The notes beneath the pieces are model-generated. The model was not told the DNA's origin. It ran no database searches and was given only the letters and a program-made list of their open reading frames with translations. Below are positions 22,632-32,601 of a stretch of DNA of 64,000 nucleotides, piece after piece. The position numbers and the translations under genes were made by a program. How positions within the stretch are numbered: the first letter of the stretch is position 1; every line of letters begins with the position of its first letter. Origin of the DNA: Lepturacanthus savala (lineage: Eukaryota; Chordata; Actinopteri; Scombriformes; Trichiuridae); contig CM060462.1 of NCBI GenBank assembly GCA_030544235.1, positions 34,304,526 through 34,368,525 of the forward strand, read 5' to 3'.

Positions 22632-24981
22632 GTAAGTCCAAAGGAGGGTTGTAAATTATGGAGCAGTTCGCACCATTCTTTTCATAAAACATAAGGCCTG
22701 TGGCACCTAATTTGGAATTTGGTCTTGAGCCCTTGAAATATTTACAGCCTTTGTGAACAGAGGGGGATTTTTTTAAGTATAAGAAAGAGAGTGTCTCTTA
22801 TGTATACATAAAATGATTATATATTAAATATGTATAAGGCGAATAGCTACAAGAAGTGCGATTATGTCTAATCGATCTGGTCTCCATTGTGTCAGTCACA
22901 AGAATATACTGGCTGAAAAATATTTTTAAGCTTTTTGTAGCTTGATGTTAGGAAAAAAAAGGTCCAGACAGCAGTTTATCATACAGACATTTAGTGTTTC
23001 CAGAGGATGATTCCTGCCATCCAAATACTGTTTATAGCTGGATGACACAGTGTTTATTAACCATTTACAAGTGTTATAAACAGTTGTAATATAAAACCGT
23101 CCAAAAAATGTTTATAGATGCTTTTAAACAATTATTAATAACTGACAAAAGTATTAACTATGTATCCAAATGATGTTAGATGCTGATTATTCATCTACAG
23201 GAATTAGAAGGATATTAGTCCGTTAACATATTGTAACATCAAATGTGATAATTATGATCAAAATGTGGTTTGTTGTTTTTTCTATGATTATTTTAGGCAT
23301 TTCTGCTTTATTTAAAAGTTTATTAGACAGGAAAGGCAGGCGAGAGGGGGTTCGACAAACGGCCCAGGCTCTAAAACTATGGCCACTGCATTAAGTAATT
23401 GATCTTAATCATGAAATACACGTGATAGCATTTTAATATTTTAGTTTATCAATTCTGAGCTAATTTTAGATACCCTGGGGGAAATTAATAGTAAAAGTGC
23501 TACTCCATATTATTTGTCACCTTTCACAAAAGTGCATAACAAATTTATAAAGAAAAGAGCAAAAAAAAATGTAGAATGTAGATGATAGAATACTAAAGTA
23601 TATTCATTTTATTAAAATATTAAAATCTGAAAAGCAGCTGAAGCTCTCAAATACTGTAAATGAGTGGAGTAGAAATACAATATTTCCCTTTGAAGTATAA
23701 TGAAGCAACTACTGTTACTTTTCACCACTGATAGGCAGCCATAGGCCATCAATTGTCAGCTTTAATTAGCTTAAATTAAACATTTTATTTAGAAATTGAA
23801 AAAAATCCAAACTGTACATAACCTAACACAATCCTAACAGGTTCAGTCATTTGTAGACGTTTTATTCTGCATTTCAATGGGGGAAAAAAATGACATATTG
23901 TGTCTTTAATAGTGTACGCTCTTCCAGGTGAGCTACCTGGTCCTTCTAAATTGTGAATTCTGTGTTTCTGCCACTGCGTTTCTTTCTACCTTCCCTTTGC
24001 CACAGTGTCAAACTGATTTCCCAGCAGACCCTAACAGGCTGCAGCTCCTCCAGTTAACGCTGCCAGTTGCCCTGAGGCGATTTCAATCTGAGAGGAGAGA
24101 TGCACCTGTACAACATTAAGCAGGGATTGTGGCACTCAAGCTCACTAAATCGCTGTCCACTCAACAGGTATTAAATCCCAAGCAGTGAAGCGCCACACGG
24201 GGGGCTGCACACGTCTCCTCCTCCCTGCTGATGAGCCTTTGCTTCCCTGTCTCGCCTGGCAGTGTTGTCAGCGGTTGTGCAAAGAAAACTGGCGGCACGG
24301 TTAGTCAGCCTGCAAATTATTGCAAGGGCAGTGGGTGTCAGGGGAGCGGGCTGTCAACGCTTGCTAGTCTCTCCACATTTCTTCAGTGTATGAGCCAAAC
24401 ATGTTAAAATCCCCCTTCCTCCTCACTTGTAAACATGGCTGTGTTTGTGTGAACTGGGCGGTGTATTTAGGTGAAGCAGGCATGGCGTGATTGTGAGCGA
24501 CCTTACTAAATCTGTTCACCGGAGAATAATGTACGTATATACCCCACACGCTGAATGGTTCTGATTACGAAACAATCTGTTACTCACATCGCATGGTTCA
24601 TGGTAAAAACCCAACAAACATCCTGCCATATATCAAACAACCTTCAGAATCTGCTTGGCCAGTCACAGATGTCCAAATCACTCTTTCATCCTGTTTATCT
24701 GAAAAATGCATCTCTGATTTACTCTGGTGGCTAAATTATAGGCACATATGTTTATATGCACAGGCTGTGATTGATTATTTGGTTAAACTTTTGTATCCCT
24801 GAGGCAGTTTAGGAGTATGGCGATGCTGTTCTGCGATCTGCTGTTCTATGATGAAATGCATTTAATCTTACAGTATGTCTTTATTCTGAAACCTTTAAAG
24901 GATAAGCCTGGAGATTTTCTATATTTTATTTACTGTCAACAAATCTTGTGCAGAGCCAAACCAACAATGAACTTACGAGTA

Positions 24982-24984
<3 letters not shown>
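22632..24984. other. No gene recognised; transposon remnant at 23390-23735
   Basis: Positions 23390-23735 resemble the CAGTGGTGG family: AGTAAAAGTGCTACTCC, AATACAATATTTCCCTTTGA and a TTTTCACCACTG end at 23720-23731. Positions 23930-24560 look single-copy. I see no exon there with both splice sites. Confidence 0.4.

Positions 24985-25075
<91 letters not shown>
24985..25075. repeat. (TG)45 microsatellite
   Basis: An uninterrupted dinucleotide run of about 91 bases. Such tracts can adopt Z-DNA and are usually highly polymorphic. Confidence 0.97.
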
Positions 25076-25079
<4 letters not shown>

Positions 25080-25332
25080 CCAAAGCCTGATATAGTGTGT
25101 TCCTCTGTGTGTAGACCTCCGTCATTCTACAAAAGCTGTTACAAACACATCAAGGTTCAGGAATGTTCCTTCACTTTGGAGTTGTAGTAGTTGGTGTTTT
25201 TTTTTAATAACACTTGTGTTGTAGTTAGCTACTACTTAGCACAACATCTTGACTTTGTAGAAGTCGCTGCCTAAGCTGAAAAAAATTCTTGATCCTCTTT
25301 GAATTGTGTCATGATTGTGACTCTGCAGTAAT

Positions 25333-25515
25333 GTTAGCTTCAGATGTTAGTGTAGGAGGTTTTGGGTTAACGTTAGCTTCAGAGGCTCTTAGTTAACGTT
25401 AGCTTCAGTGGGTAAAGGTTGACGGTAGCTTCAGTGGCTCTGGGTTGACATAAGCTTCAGTGGCTCGGGTTGATGTTATCTTCAGAGGCTCTCAGTTAAC
25501 GTTAGCTGGTTAAAG
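25333..25515. repeat. 26-bp minisatellite, about 6 units
   Basis: GTTAGCTTCAG(A/T)GGCTCT recurs with starts at 25372, 25398, 25424, 25450, 25475 and 25501, plus an outlying unit at 25333. The units are diverged. The spacing of 25-27 bases is regular, and AACGTTAGCT is the best conserved core. Confidence 0.85.
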
Positions 25516-26028
25516 CTAACATGTCTGTAATAACTAGTCTTCAGAGGAGAAGGAACATGTACTCTGTACACTGCAGTAGCGTAGCAGGTTTTTAATTGTT
25601 TTTGGACAAAGGTCATTTACAGCACAAGGATATCAGGCTTTGAATGCACACACAGAAAAAATGTAGAAAATCTGTGTCCTGGTCCTTTAAGTTTAAGAAC
25701 ACTGATGTATTGGCACAAGCTTCTTCCCTGATGGAAAAAAGAAGAAACCATGACAGACACAGCCTGAGTAATAACATACATTTCCTCCCTCTGTTCTTTG
25801 GGTCATAGTTCTGATCCCTTCTTTCTGTTTGCTGTGCACCTTTCATCAGTGGAGGAGCTCTGTTTAGCCATCAGGATGCTGGTTAGTAGATAGTGATTGA
25901 TGGTATACGGTGGTCATGATGAAAGCAGGTCAAAGCCACAAGGGTCACATTCTTCTTTATCTGTCTGTGGCTCTTTATCTCATCACCTTTCCTCCCCCAC
26001 ACACATGCATGTGCACATGCGCACGCAT

Positions 26029-26029
<1 letters not shown>

Positions 26030-26085
<56 letters not shown>

Positions 26086-26102
26086 ATATATATATATATA
26101 TA
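26030..26102. repeat. (CA)n-(TA)n compound microsatellite
   Basis: About 27 CA units pass into about 9 TA units. Confidence 0.95.
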
Positions 26103-26316
26103 CACCTCACAAAAGAAGAAATGGGAGTGATGTCGTGATGTCTGTTTTAACAAAGTCATATATTGACACTAAATACAGTCGGGCCACAAAACAATTCTCA
26201 AATGATATAGAAACAATTCCCAGATTATAGACTACAAAGGAACATTTCATGATTGATTCCCTGGTTGAGGACTTTCCCAGAAGAAAAAGGAACGACCAGA
26301 CAAAAAAGGGAAAATA

Positions 26317-26324
26317 TAAAAACC
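26317..26324 (+). promoter_or_regulatory. TATA-like box upstream of the 26455 frame
   Basis: TATAAAAA sits about 30 bases before a plausible transcription start near 26347 and 131 bases before the ATG at 26455. It is proposed only because it pairs with the signal-peptide frame; a chance match is common in AT-rich DNA. Confidence 0.2.
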
Positions 26325-26454
26325 TCATCTTAAAACATGTATTGTGTTCAGCACTGCCAGAGAAAGTCGTACAAGCTCGAAGCCAGCTGTGTTTTATTTA
26401 AAATCTACACAAACATCTTCTCCCACATGTTTGCACACAGAAAACCACACAAGG

Positions 26455-26646
26455 ATGAAATGGGAAAAGAGCAAAATGCCTGTTCCCATGTGCTTCACAT
26501 TTTTATTAACTATCGCTGCCCTCGCTGCAGCTCATTACAGCCCATATAGTGGAGTGAAAAGGTTTGGAGAGGCACCAATACTACCTCACTTCCTCCCATA
26601 CAGCTTCCCTGAGAGGCATTACCCTTACATGGCAAAGGCTTTGTAA
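26455..26646 (+). CDS. Candidate small secreted protein, 63 aa
   Basis: The frame from ATG at 26455 (A at -3) begins MKWEKSK, a basic n-region. It continues MPVPMCFTFLLTIAALAAA, a hydrophobic core ending in an AAA|H site that suits signal peptidase. The predicted mature part is about 37 residues, rich in Pro, Tyr and His (HYSPYSG, a KR pair, then LPHFLPYSFPERHYPY), ending at TAA 26644-26646. ATG 26476 is an alternative start. A TATA-like box lies at 26317. A good acceptor (TTCTCCCACATGTTTGCACACAG, 26418-26440) would allow this to be a second exon, and CAGCAG|GTACGC after the stop could be a donor. No homologue is recognised. A dibasic-cleaved peptide or a Pro/Tyr-rich secreted matrix-type protein would look like this, but both are inference. 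There is no transcript support. Confidence 0.28.
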   Translation: MKWEKSKMPVPMCFTFLLTIAALAAAHYSPYSGVKRFGEAPILPHFLPYSFPERHYPYMAKAL

Positions 26647-27081
26647 TCCGAGCCCAGCAGGTACGCTGATGGAGCTGACGTGTGTGGTGGTGTGTGTGCG
26701 TGTAAGTTTGCTGCATAGCAACACTGATAAAAAGGAATGGGAGGTCAAAACAGAGAAAGAGGGAGGACAATACTGGAGGTATTATTGTGGATTTTACAAA
26801 CGTGACTGCGTACTGTACACAGTGTACCACTCTATACTGTAGCTGGTTTAGATTTTCAGCAATCTGACATGTTGAGCTGCTGCATATGTGCTCACACAGT
26901 AATCTCTCACCATGGAGACAGAGAGATAATGAGATATAACACTTCATTTAATTATCACTATTTTGCATTTATATGTATTTATATATATTTGTATGCTGAT
27001 ATAAAACCATTGTACATGTTTTATTATATATTTTATGCATATAAAATATGTAGGATTATGAAGGACAAAATATATAGATGA

Positions 27082-27640
27082 CCTTATCTGTTTCAATGGA
27101 AGCTCTAAGCAGCCTTGGTTGCAATTTTAATTTTAATGTCGTTATCTCAAGATCACAACTTAATTATTTCCTTATCTCAAATCGTGGAGTTTTCATTTAA
27201 ATACTGTCTAAAATAGTGAAGATACAGTGTATTTGTTGAAAAAGACATCAAGATTTTAACATTATTCTTATCCTGACCCCGAAGCACTGCCATCATCATT
27301 ATCATCAGGTGATCTTCTACCACATAAATGGGAGAGATAGCAGTATTACTGACAGCAGAGTGGATGTATAGCTGAGGTAATTAGTCGATGAGCGATGACA
27401 GAAGCAGTAGCGTCACAGAGGGGAGTTGATACAGCGTCAAGCTCACTGCTGTTAACACAAGAGGGCCACATGTCTAAAATCTTACATTAGTGTTTAGTGA
27501 GACATCTATCTGCTGGAAGCAGCCACCTGTTTACTGTCAAGCTCAAAGAGGGAGAGGTAACACAGCAACAACCAGCACTGATATAAGTACATTTAAATGA
27601 GAGATATTTGTGTTTTTTAGCCAATTTCTTTATTGCTCAT
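27082..27640. other. No gene recognised
   Basis: Single-copy-looking, AT-rich to 27300, with no exon signals worth listing. Confidence 0.45.
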
Positions 27641-27644
27641 TAAT

Positions 27645-27895
27645 TTTCTATAGACGCTTATTTCTCATTAGGGTCATCCTATCTATCATGGGGCACACTC
27701 ACTCACATACTCATATATATGGGCAATTTAGACTCTCCAGTTAACCTAAGCATGGCTTTGGACTGTGGGAGGAAGCTGGAGAATCCAGAGAAAACCCACA
27801 CAGACATGGGGAGAACATGAAACTCAACACAGAAAGGTTCCATCTCAAGGCTTTGAACGTCTGCTATCCACTGCACCACAGTGTCACCCCACTTT
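27645..27895 (-). mobile_element. SINE copy 2, degenerate
   Basis: This is the same body as the SINE at 5585-5946 (GGGCAATTTAGACTCTCCAG, TTGGACTGTGGGAGGAAGC, ACCCACACAGACATGGGGAG) in the same orientation. It has internal deletions, and the tRNA-like head is decayed (CACTGCACCACAGTGTCACCC at the high end). Its age is clearly greater than that of the copies at 5585 and 54569. Confidence 0.75.
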
Positions 27896-28199
27896 CTTTG
27901 TTTCTTCAAAAGTTTTGCCAAAACATTCACAGAACATTTTCATTTTTAATGCTGAGAAAAGAACTGCAAGACAATCTTTCTTCTTTGATCTCATATTCCA
28001 GAACAGTGGTAATCCCTGTGTCCTGTTTGTTTCTGTCAACAGGCTGACAAAACCTCTAGTATCAGTAGCCGGGGAATGCCTATCCACCAGGGCCTTCAGT
28101 GAATATACCTCCTTTTAGGATTAGAGGATTAGACAGGCAGTCAGCGTCTACACATCAGATCCTGTTTATGTGCTGTCCCTGTGTCCCTGTAAAAACAAC

Positions 28200-28570
28200 T
28201 CAATGACACAACTATATCCAGTTGGCTTTGAGATCCTGGAGGACATCATTCAACATCTGATACTCTCCTCCTGCCGTCTGGAGGGTCTGCAAACAGAGTT
28301 TTTTTCATAAAAGTTTCTAGCTGCTTGGCTTCAGATCTCCTACAAACTGTAAACGCATCGCTTGCCTCAGGTTTGTTTCTACAGGCCCTGAACACTGTCA
28401 TCAAGTCAGTTTTAGAAAACAATAATCTAGACACCTCATTACTAAATAATTTTACTAAAATTAGTGGAATTGTTCTTTTTCAATAGTTGGACAACCTTAT
28501 GGTACTAAATAACATTTTTGATGTCAGTCAGGATTTCGAATACACCACAGCACTGATGCTGCTCTTGATA
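28200..28570 (+). mobile_element. L2-like LINE reverse transcriptase fragment
   Basis: The plus strand near 28460-28570 reads LFQQLDNLMVLNNIFDV, then QDF.YTT in broken frames. This matches the pattern QL...L..NN.FD.FQSGFR..HSTETAL in the fingers region of L2-type reverse transcriptases. It is degenerate and bounded on the right by a minus-strand LINE piece. Confidence 0.45.
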
Positions 28571-28905
28571 AGGTCTGTTTGTCTGGTTTTGCATCGGCCA
28601 TTGACGAATGTCCATCTTCCCGTTTGTTGGTGGATCGTTTTAGTTCTCCCCAGTTGTGTCTACTCCCAGATGTTTCTGCCAGGTCACGTCATCTCTAGCT
28701 GTTCCTCTTTTTCTTGTTCCTTGGGGGGTTCCACTTTAGGCTTTGTCAGGTGATGTTTGTAGCAGGTTTCTGAGGCTGTGTCCGATCCACTTTCTCTTTA
28801 GAATTAAGTCATTGGGATCCTGGTTTGTTGTTTTCCACAAATCTACATTACTTACTCTGTCTCTCCACCAGATGTGCAGTTTTCTCCTGAGGCCGGTGTT
28901 CTACT
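28570..28905 (-). mobile_element. LINE RT C-terminal fragment, same family as 51095-51420
   Basis: The minus strand carries, in broken frames, a WRD...-like start, then KRKWIGH(S/T)LR and a WNPQG.RKRG-like stretch. This is the C-terminal end of endonuclease/RT proteins of a common fish LINE. The same DNA appears in plus orientation at 51095-51420 (compare GGATCGGACACAGCCTCAGA there with TCTGAGGCTGTGTCCGATCC here). Frames are broken. Confidence 0.65.
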
Positions 28906-28925
28906 TGCCAGTAGAACAGAGATGG

Positions 28926-29150
28926 TAAATGGACGAGATTTATATAGTGCTTTTTCAATATTCCAATAATACTAAGCCATTTACAATTTCTGACTCCCAT
29001 TGACCCATTAACACACACACACCGATTGTGGTGGTGCTGCCATGCACAGCACTGGCCTGACAATCGGGACCAATTTGGAGTTCAGTGTCTTTCTCAAGGA
29101 CACTTTGACACATCTGTGTTGGATACTCATACGTTGATGACTTTGCATGA
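28926..29150. mobile_element. SINE/LINE-tail-type fish repeat
   Basis: GTAAATGGACGAGATTTATA, TAGTGCTTTTTCAATATTCC, CTGCCATGCACAGCACTGGC, and GGAGTTCAGTGTCTTTCTCA followed by AGGACACTTTGACA match a widespread teleost retroposon in this order. The tail and target duplication were not resolved. Confidence 0.6.
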
Positions 29151-29323
29151 TTTTCCTTCATATGAGCCTTTGATGATGTTTGTGATCTTGGTGGGAATTC
29201 ATTAGGTGTTATAGTGATGTTCTGTCTAAACTGTCAAACACTTTCAATGAAGATGAAATTGATGTGGATGGGCAAGTTCCACTCGATAGGCTGTTCAATA
29301 TTATAAATTGTACTATTTATATA

Positions 29324-30196
29324 TAGGGTTGCTAAGGGGAGGAAAATTTCCTTTGAATTTCTGGTAAATTTCTTTTCATTGGAAGTTAAGCTGGGGAATT
29401 CTGAAAATATTCAATTTAATAGTCTTGTGATTTGGGCTCTAAAGGCCTTCAGGGATCTTGAAATCATCTGTGCATGTAATGGATGAAAGCTCAGTGCATG
29501 AAGTGGGTGAGGCCTCATTAGCCCTGCAGTAAGCAGTGTGCTGCATGCATGTGATTGAGGATTGTACTTGCATAACTCATCAAATATGCAATCCTGAGTA
29601 TTTGCTTCACGTATTGTAATGTTAAAGTTATTGTTTCATAGCGTGGTGAATGTGCAGGTCACAACTCGTCCACCACAGACTTTGGGATTTGCTGGATTGT
29701 GTGTTTGCTGTACTTGATGAGGGAAACCAAAAAACCCGCATAATAGTTGCTGAGCAGCTTGTGGCTCTGCTCCACTGCTGCTCCACTGCTCCACTGTATT
29801 GTATTGCTATGACCGGGAATAATGATGATAGACACATTTTCAAAAATATTGAGCTATTCCTTTAATGCAAGTACACTCCTTAATCACATGCATGCAGCAC
29901 ACTGCTTACTACAGGGCTATTTAGTTCTACATCCCCTTCATTCACTGTGCATGCTCCATCACATGCACAGATGATTTCTAGATCCCTGGAGGTTAAAATA
30001 AAAAAAAAAATTAGAACTATCCCTTTAAATCTGCTTGTTTTAACCAAAATTATGCTACAATATATTTTCCCAAATAATTTTTAAGTTCCCTGTTTTGGTA
30101 AATTTTGGATTTATTCCCATATATTCTTGTCCCATGGAAAAAAAATCCCATGGAAACTTTCCATCTTTAAAAAATTCCTGGAATTTTGCAACCCTA
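29324..30196. mobile_element. hAT-like element with long inverted arms, interrupted
   Basis: The left end is TAGGGTTGCTAAGG...GAAAATTTCC and the right end GGAATTTTGCAACCCTA closes at 30196. The inner arms are also inverted: CAGTAAGCAGTGTGCTGCAT and GCATGTGATTGAGG on the left, CCTTAATCACATGCATGCAG and CACACTGCTTACTA on the right. The flanking 8-mers TTTATATA and CTGATATA agree at 6 of 8 positions. The centre (29622-29865) is a separate TTAA element. Confidence 0.65.
29622..29865. mobile_element. TTAA-flanked element inside the hAT-like element
   Basis: TTAAAGTTATTGTTTCATAG at 29622 and GAGCTATTCCTTTAA ending at 29865 have inverted ends with TTAA on each side. The reverse of the right end is TTAAAGGAATAGCTCAATAT. 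The interior (CAACTCGTCCACCACAGACT, CTATGACCGGGAATAATGAT) is a teleost miniature element I have seen in many fish sequences. Confidence 0.65.
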
Positions 30197-30199
30197 CTG

Positions 30200-30681
30200 A
30201 TATACATGTTTTTTTATATTTTAATTTGTATAGTATTTTGCACTTTTGATGTTTTTTTACGTTTTGTGAAGCAAACATTCATGAATTGTATAAATTGCCC
30301 ATGTAAAATGCCTTTCATAAAAGTGTTGGATATACATTTGGCTCACCTTCTTAGCTTCCAGCTGACACTGCACACCCATGAATAGTTGTAATACCTCGGT
30401 GGTCTTGTGCACCTTTTCCAGTAATTACACTTGTATCTGGATGGAAACTCAACTTCTTTATCAGTCCAGGTTTGTCCTCTGCCTGAGGGATTCCTTTACG
30501 CATTTGCACTAAATTTGCCAGTCACCAAAACAGGAAATTACGCGGTTCCCTGTCTTGGACCTCTTCTTATCTCTCTGCTTCCTGAAATATTGCAAGCAAG
30601 CAAAAAGTGGACATTTTTAAGATTTTGATATGCTGCCTTGCATTTAGACTGCTCATTAATCATTTTCTGCCTATCACACAG
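30200..30681. other. No gene recognised
   Basis: The first part is AT-rich. Positions 30420-30600 are more balanced, but I see no exon with both splice sites. Confidence 0.4.
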
Positions 30682-30774
30682 AATCCTCCGCCAAAGCCAG
30701 TGAGGAAGTCGTCGGAAACGTATCAGCAGCTTGCATGGCTCCACAGGTCGCTGTCATTATGGCAGCAGGGAGGC
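30682..30774 (+). CDS. Candidate 93-nt exon
   Basis: ATCATTTTCTGCCTATCACACAG (ending 30681) is a good acceptor, and GGAGGC|GTAAGTGC at 30775 a good donor core. The 93-nt interval is 31 codons, open in the first frame (NPPPKPVRKSSETYQQL..., proline- and basic-rich). It is also open in the third frame (SSAKASEEVVGN...); the second frame has an early stop. The length is symmetric, so skipping would keep frame. I recognise no family, and the base before the donor is C, not the preferred G. It may be chance. Confidence 0.22.
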
Positions 30775-32160
30775 GTAAGTGCAGAAAAAGAGAGAGACGG
30801 AGGGAAGAGAAGCCAAACAAAGAACCTGCCAGAAATTAGAGGATAGGAAGCTGTTCCCACGAATGATGGATGGTATTATAATGTATACCTAATGACTGGC
30901 TTCTATGAGCCAAGTAAAGTTTCAAATGGCTTGACTTGAATGAACAAAACCAGAAATGCCATTCAGAACAGAGGGAATCCTTATTTTATCTGTAGAGTCT
31001 TTCATGTGAGAAAGCCACTCTTAAATGTGCTTGACTGTGACACTCTTTTATCAGTTTAAAGCAGACGCCGGTGCCCGTTATAAGAACCGTATTTCTGATG
31101 TGGATGTGTCAATCGTATCATTGATTAAAAGCCAGGTAATCCATCTGACGTGGAGATTATTGGATCAGTGCAGCACCTGCTCTGGGCTGATTCCCATGAA
31201 TAAAATGGATGTGTTAATCCGTATAGGAGGCAGCCCTTCAGGCTGAAGCAAGGACAGGAGCGCAGCCGCCAAAAGAAAGGCTCTCTGGCCGGGTTTGAAA
31301 GCCTAAAAGGTATTGAGAGGCTGCCTGAGCCTGAGCCGCTCCCTTTCTTTGCTAATATTGGTGTTATTTTTGAGGAATTGGGTTTTGTAAGATGAGGAAG
31401 TAGAGGGTGGGGGTGGGGGTGGGGGTGGGGGGTTATGCGGTAATTTAAGCCACGTTTAGGTGAGCTGTCTTCAAGGTCATGGCGAAATGGAGTTCCAGGA
31501 GGTCAGCAGTGTGGACCTGGGAAAGGAAGTCATTGTGACAAATTCACTGTTGATGCTGCGGCGACTCTTGAAATATAACACGGCTCTCTCAGCCTTCACA
31601 GTGTTGCTTTTACCATTTTGAGCCGCAAATGAGCAGTCGACTCTGACGAGTTGTTCAGGATATAAAGTAACCACGAGGGACGGTGGTTAAGGCAAGCCAG
31701 GGCAAGCAAAAACCCTGTTTTTTCATGCAATGATTAATTTTGAGATTTTGGGCTGTACTTGGCTTCTATAGCATGTCTTCTTCCAGATTAGTGCAAAACA
31801 AAAGTTCAAAATCCACATTTAGTTTTTCTGTAACTTCACTTTATTCATGTTGTGTGTGTAATTTCCTCCTGAATTCCCCAGCAGTCCGCTGCACCACAAG
31901 GTTGTCTGCACCATGTTATATGAAGTCTCATTAAAGTCTCATAAAGCTGCTTTTGCACAAATCTGTCACATCCAAATATGGTAATGTGGTTATTTTTGGA
32001 ATGTTCAGAGTATTTTCAGATAAACAGACATAGAAAAATCCCTTTCTAAAAACCTTTGATACTTATATATTAGCAAAATGAAACAATAATTTTGAACCTG
32101 GCTTTATCCATTGTTCACATTTTTGTTCTGGAAATATGCAAATGAGTGCATAGTTATTTA
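30775..32160. other. Single-copy stretch, G-rich tract, possible conserved element
   Basis: Positions 31040-31260 (CAATCGTATCATTGATTAAA, CTGGGCTGATTCCCATGAAT) are balanced in composition and look single-copy, as vertebrate non-coding conserved elements do. No coding signal is seen. Confidence 0.3.
31404..31432. repeat. (GGGGGT)n tract, quadruplex-forming
   Basis: Five G-runs of three or more bases, separated by single T, on the plus strand. This satisfies a G-quadruplex pattern. Confidence 0.85.
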
Positions 32161-32162
32161 TA

Positions 32163-32601
32163 TACACTACTATTCAAAAGTAGTGTGTATACATTTTTTA
32201 TTCACCACTATGAGTTGTAAAATGAATATAAAATATAGTCAAGACATTGAAAGGGTTAGAAATAATGATTTGTATTTGACATAATAATTTTCTTTCAAAC
32301 TTTGTTTTCATCAAAGGAAGGTCAGTTTTCTAGCTTTCTAGCTTCTTTAACCAGCTAAACTGTTTTCAGCTGTACTAACATGGTTACATAGGGTTTTCTA
32401 ATCATCCATTAACCTTCTGATGCAATGGACAAACACATTATACCATTAGAACGGCCTCTATACACCTATGTAGATATTGCACCAAAAAACAGACATTTGA
32501 AACTAGAATAGTCATTTACCACATTAGCAATTTAAAGTTATATTTCATTGACAGTTTTCTTTTAAAATAAGGAAATTTCTAAATGACCCCAAACTATTCT
32601 G
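32163..32601. mobile_element. Tc1/mariner-type MITE
   Basis: The left end TACACTACTATTCAAAAG follows TA. The interior has TTAACCTTCTGATGCAATGG, CCTCTATACACCTATGTAGA and TATTGCACCAAAAAACAGAC in the order of a very common fish mariner-derived element. The right terminus stops at AAATGACCCCAAACTATTCT, so the last bases are lost. The left end also forms a local palindrome, TATACACTACT...AGTAGTGTGTATA (32161-32191). Confidence 0.8.

Noticed and set aside
24817..25187. Valine/cysteine-repeat proteins
   Set aside because: They are translations of the (TG)n microsatellite.
25333..25515. CRISPR-like array
   Set aside because: The repeats are contiguous 26-bp units without unique spacers, and the genome is eukaryotic.
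26510..26947. 145-codon minus-strand frame
   Set aside because: It overlaps the better-supported plus-strand frame at 26455-26646 and has no recognisable domain.
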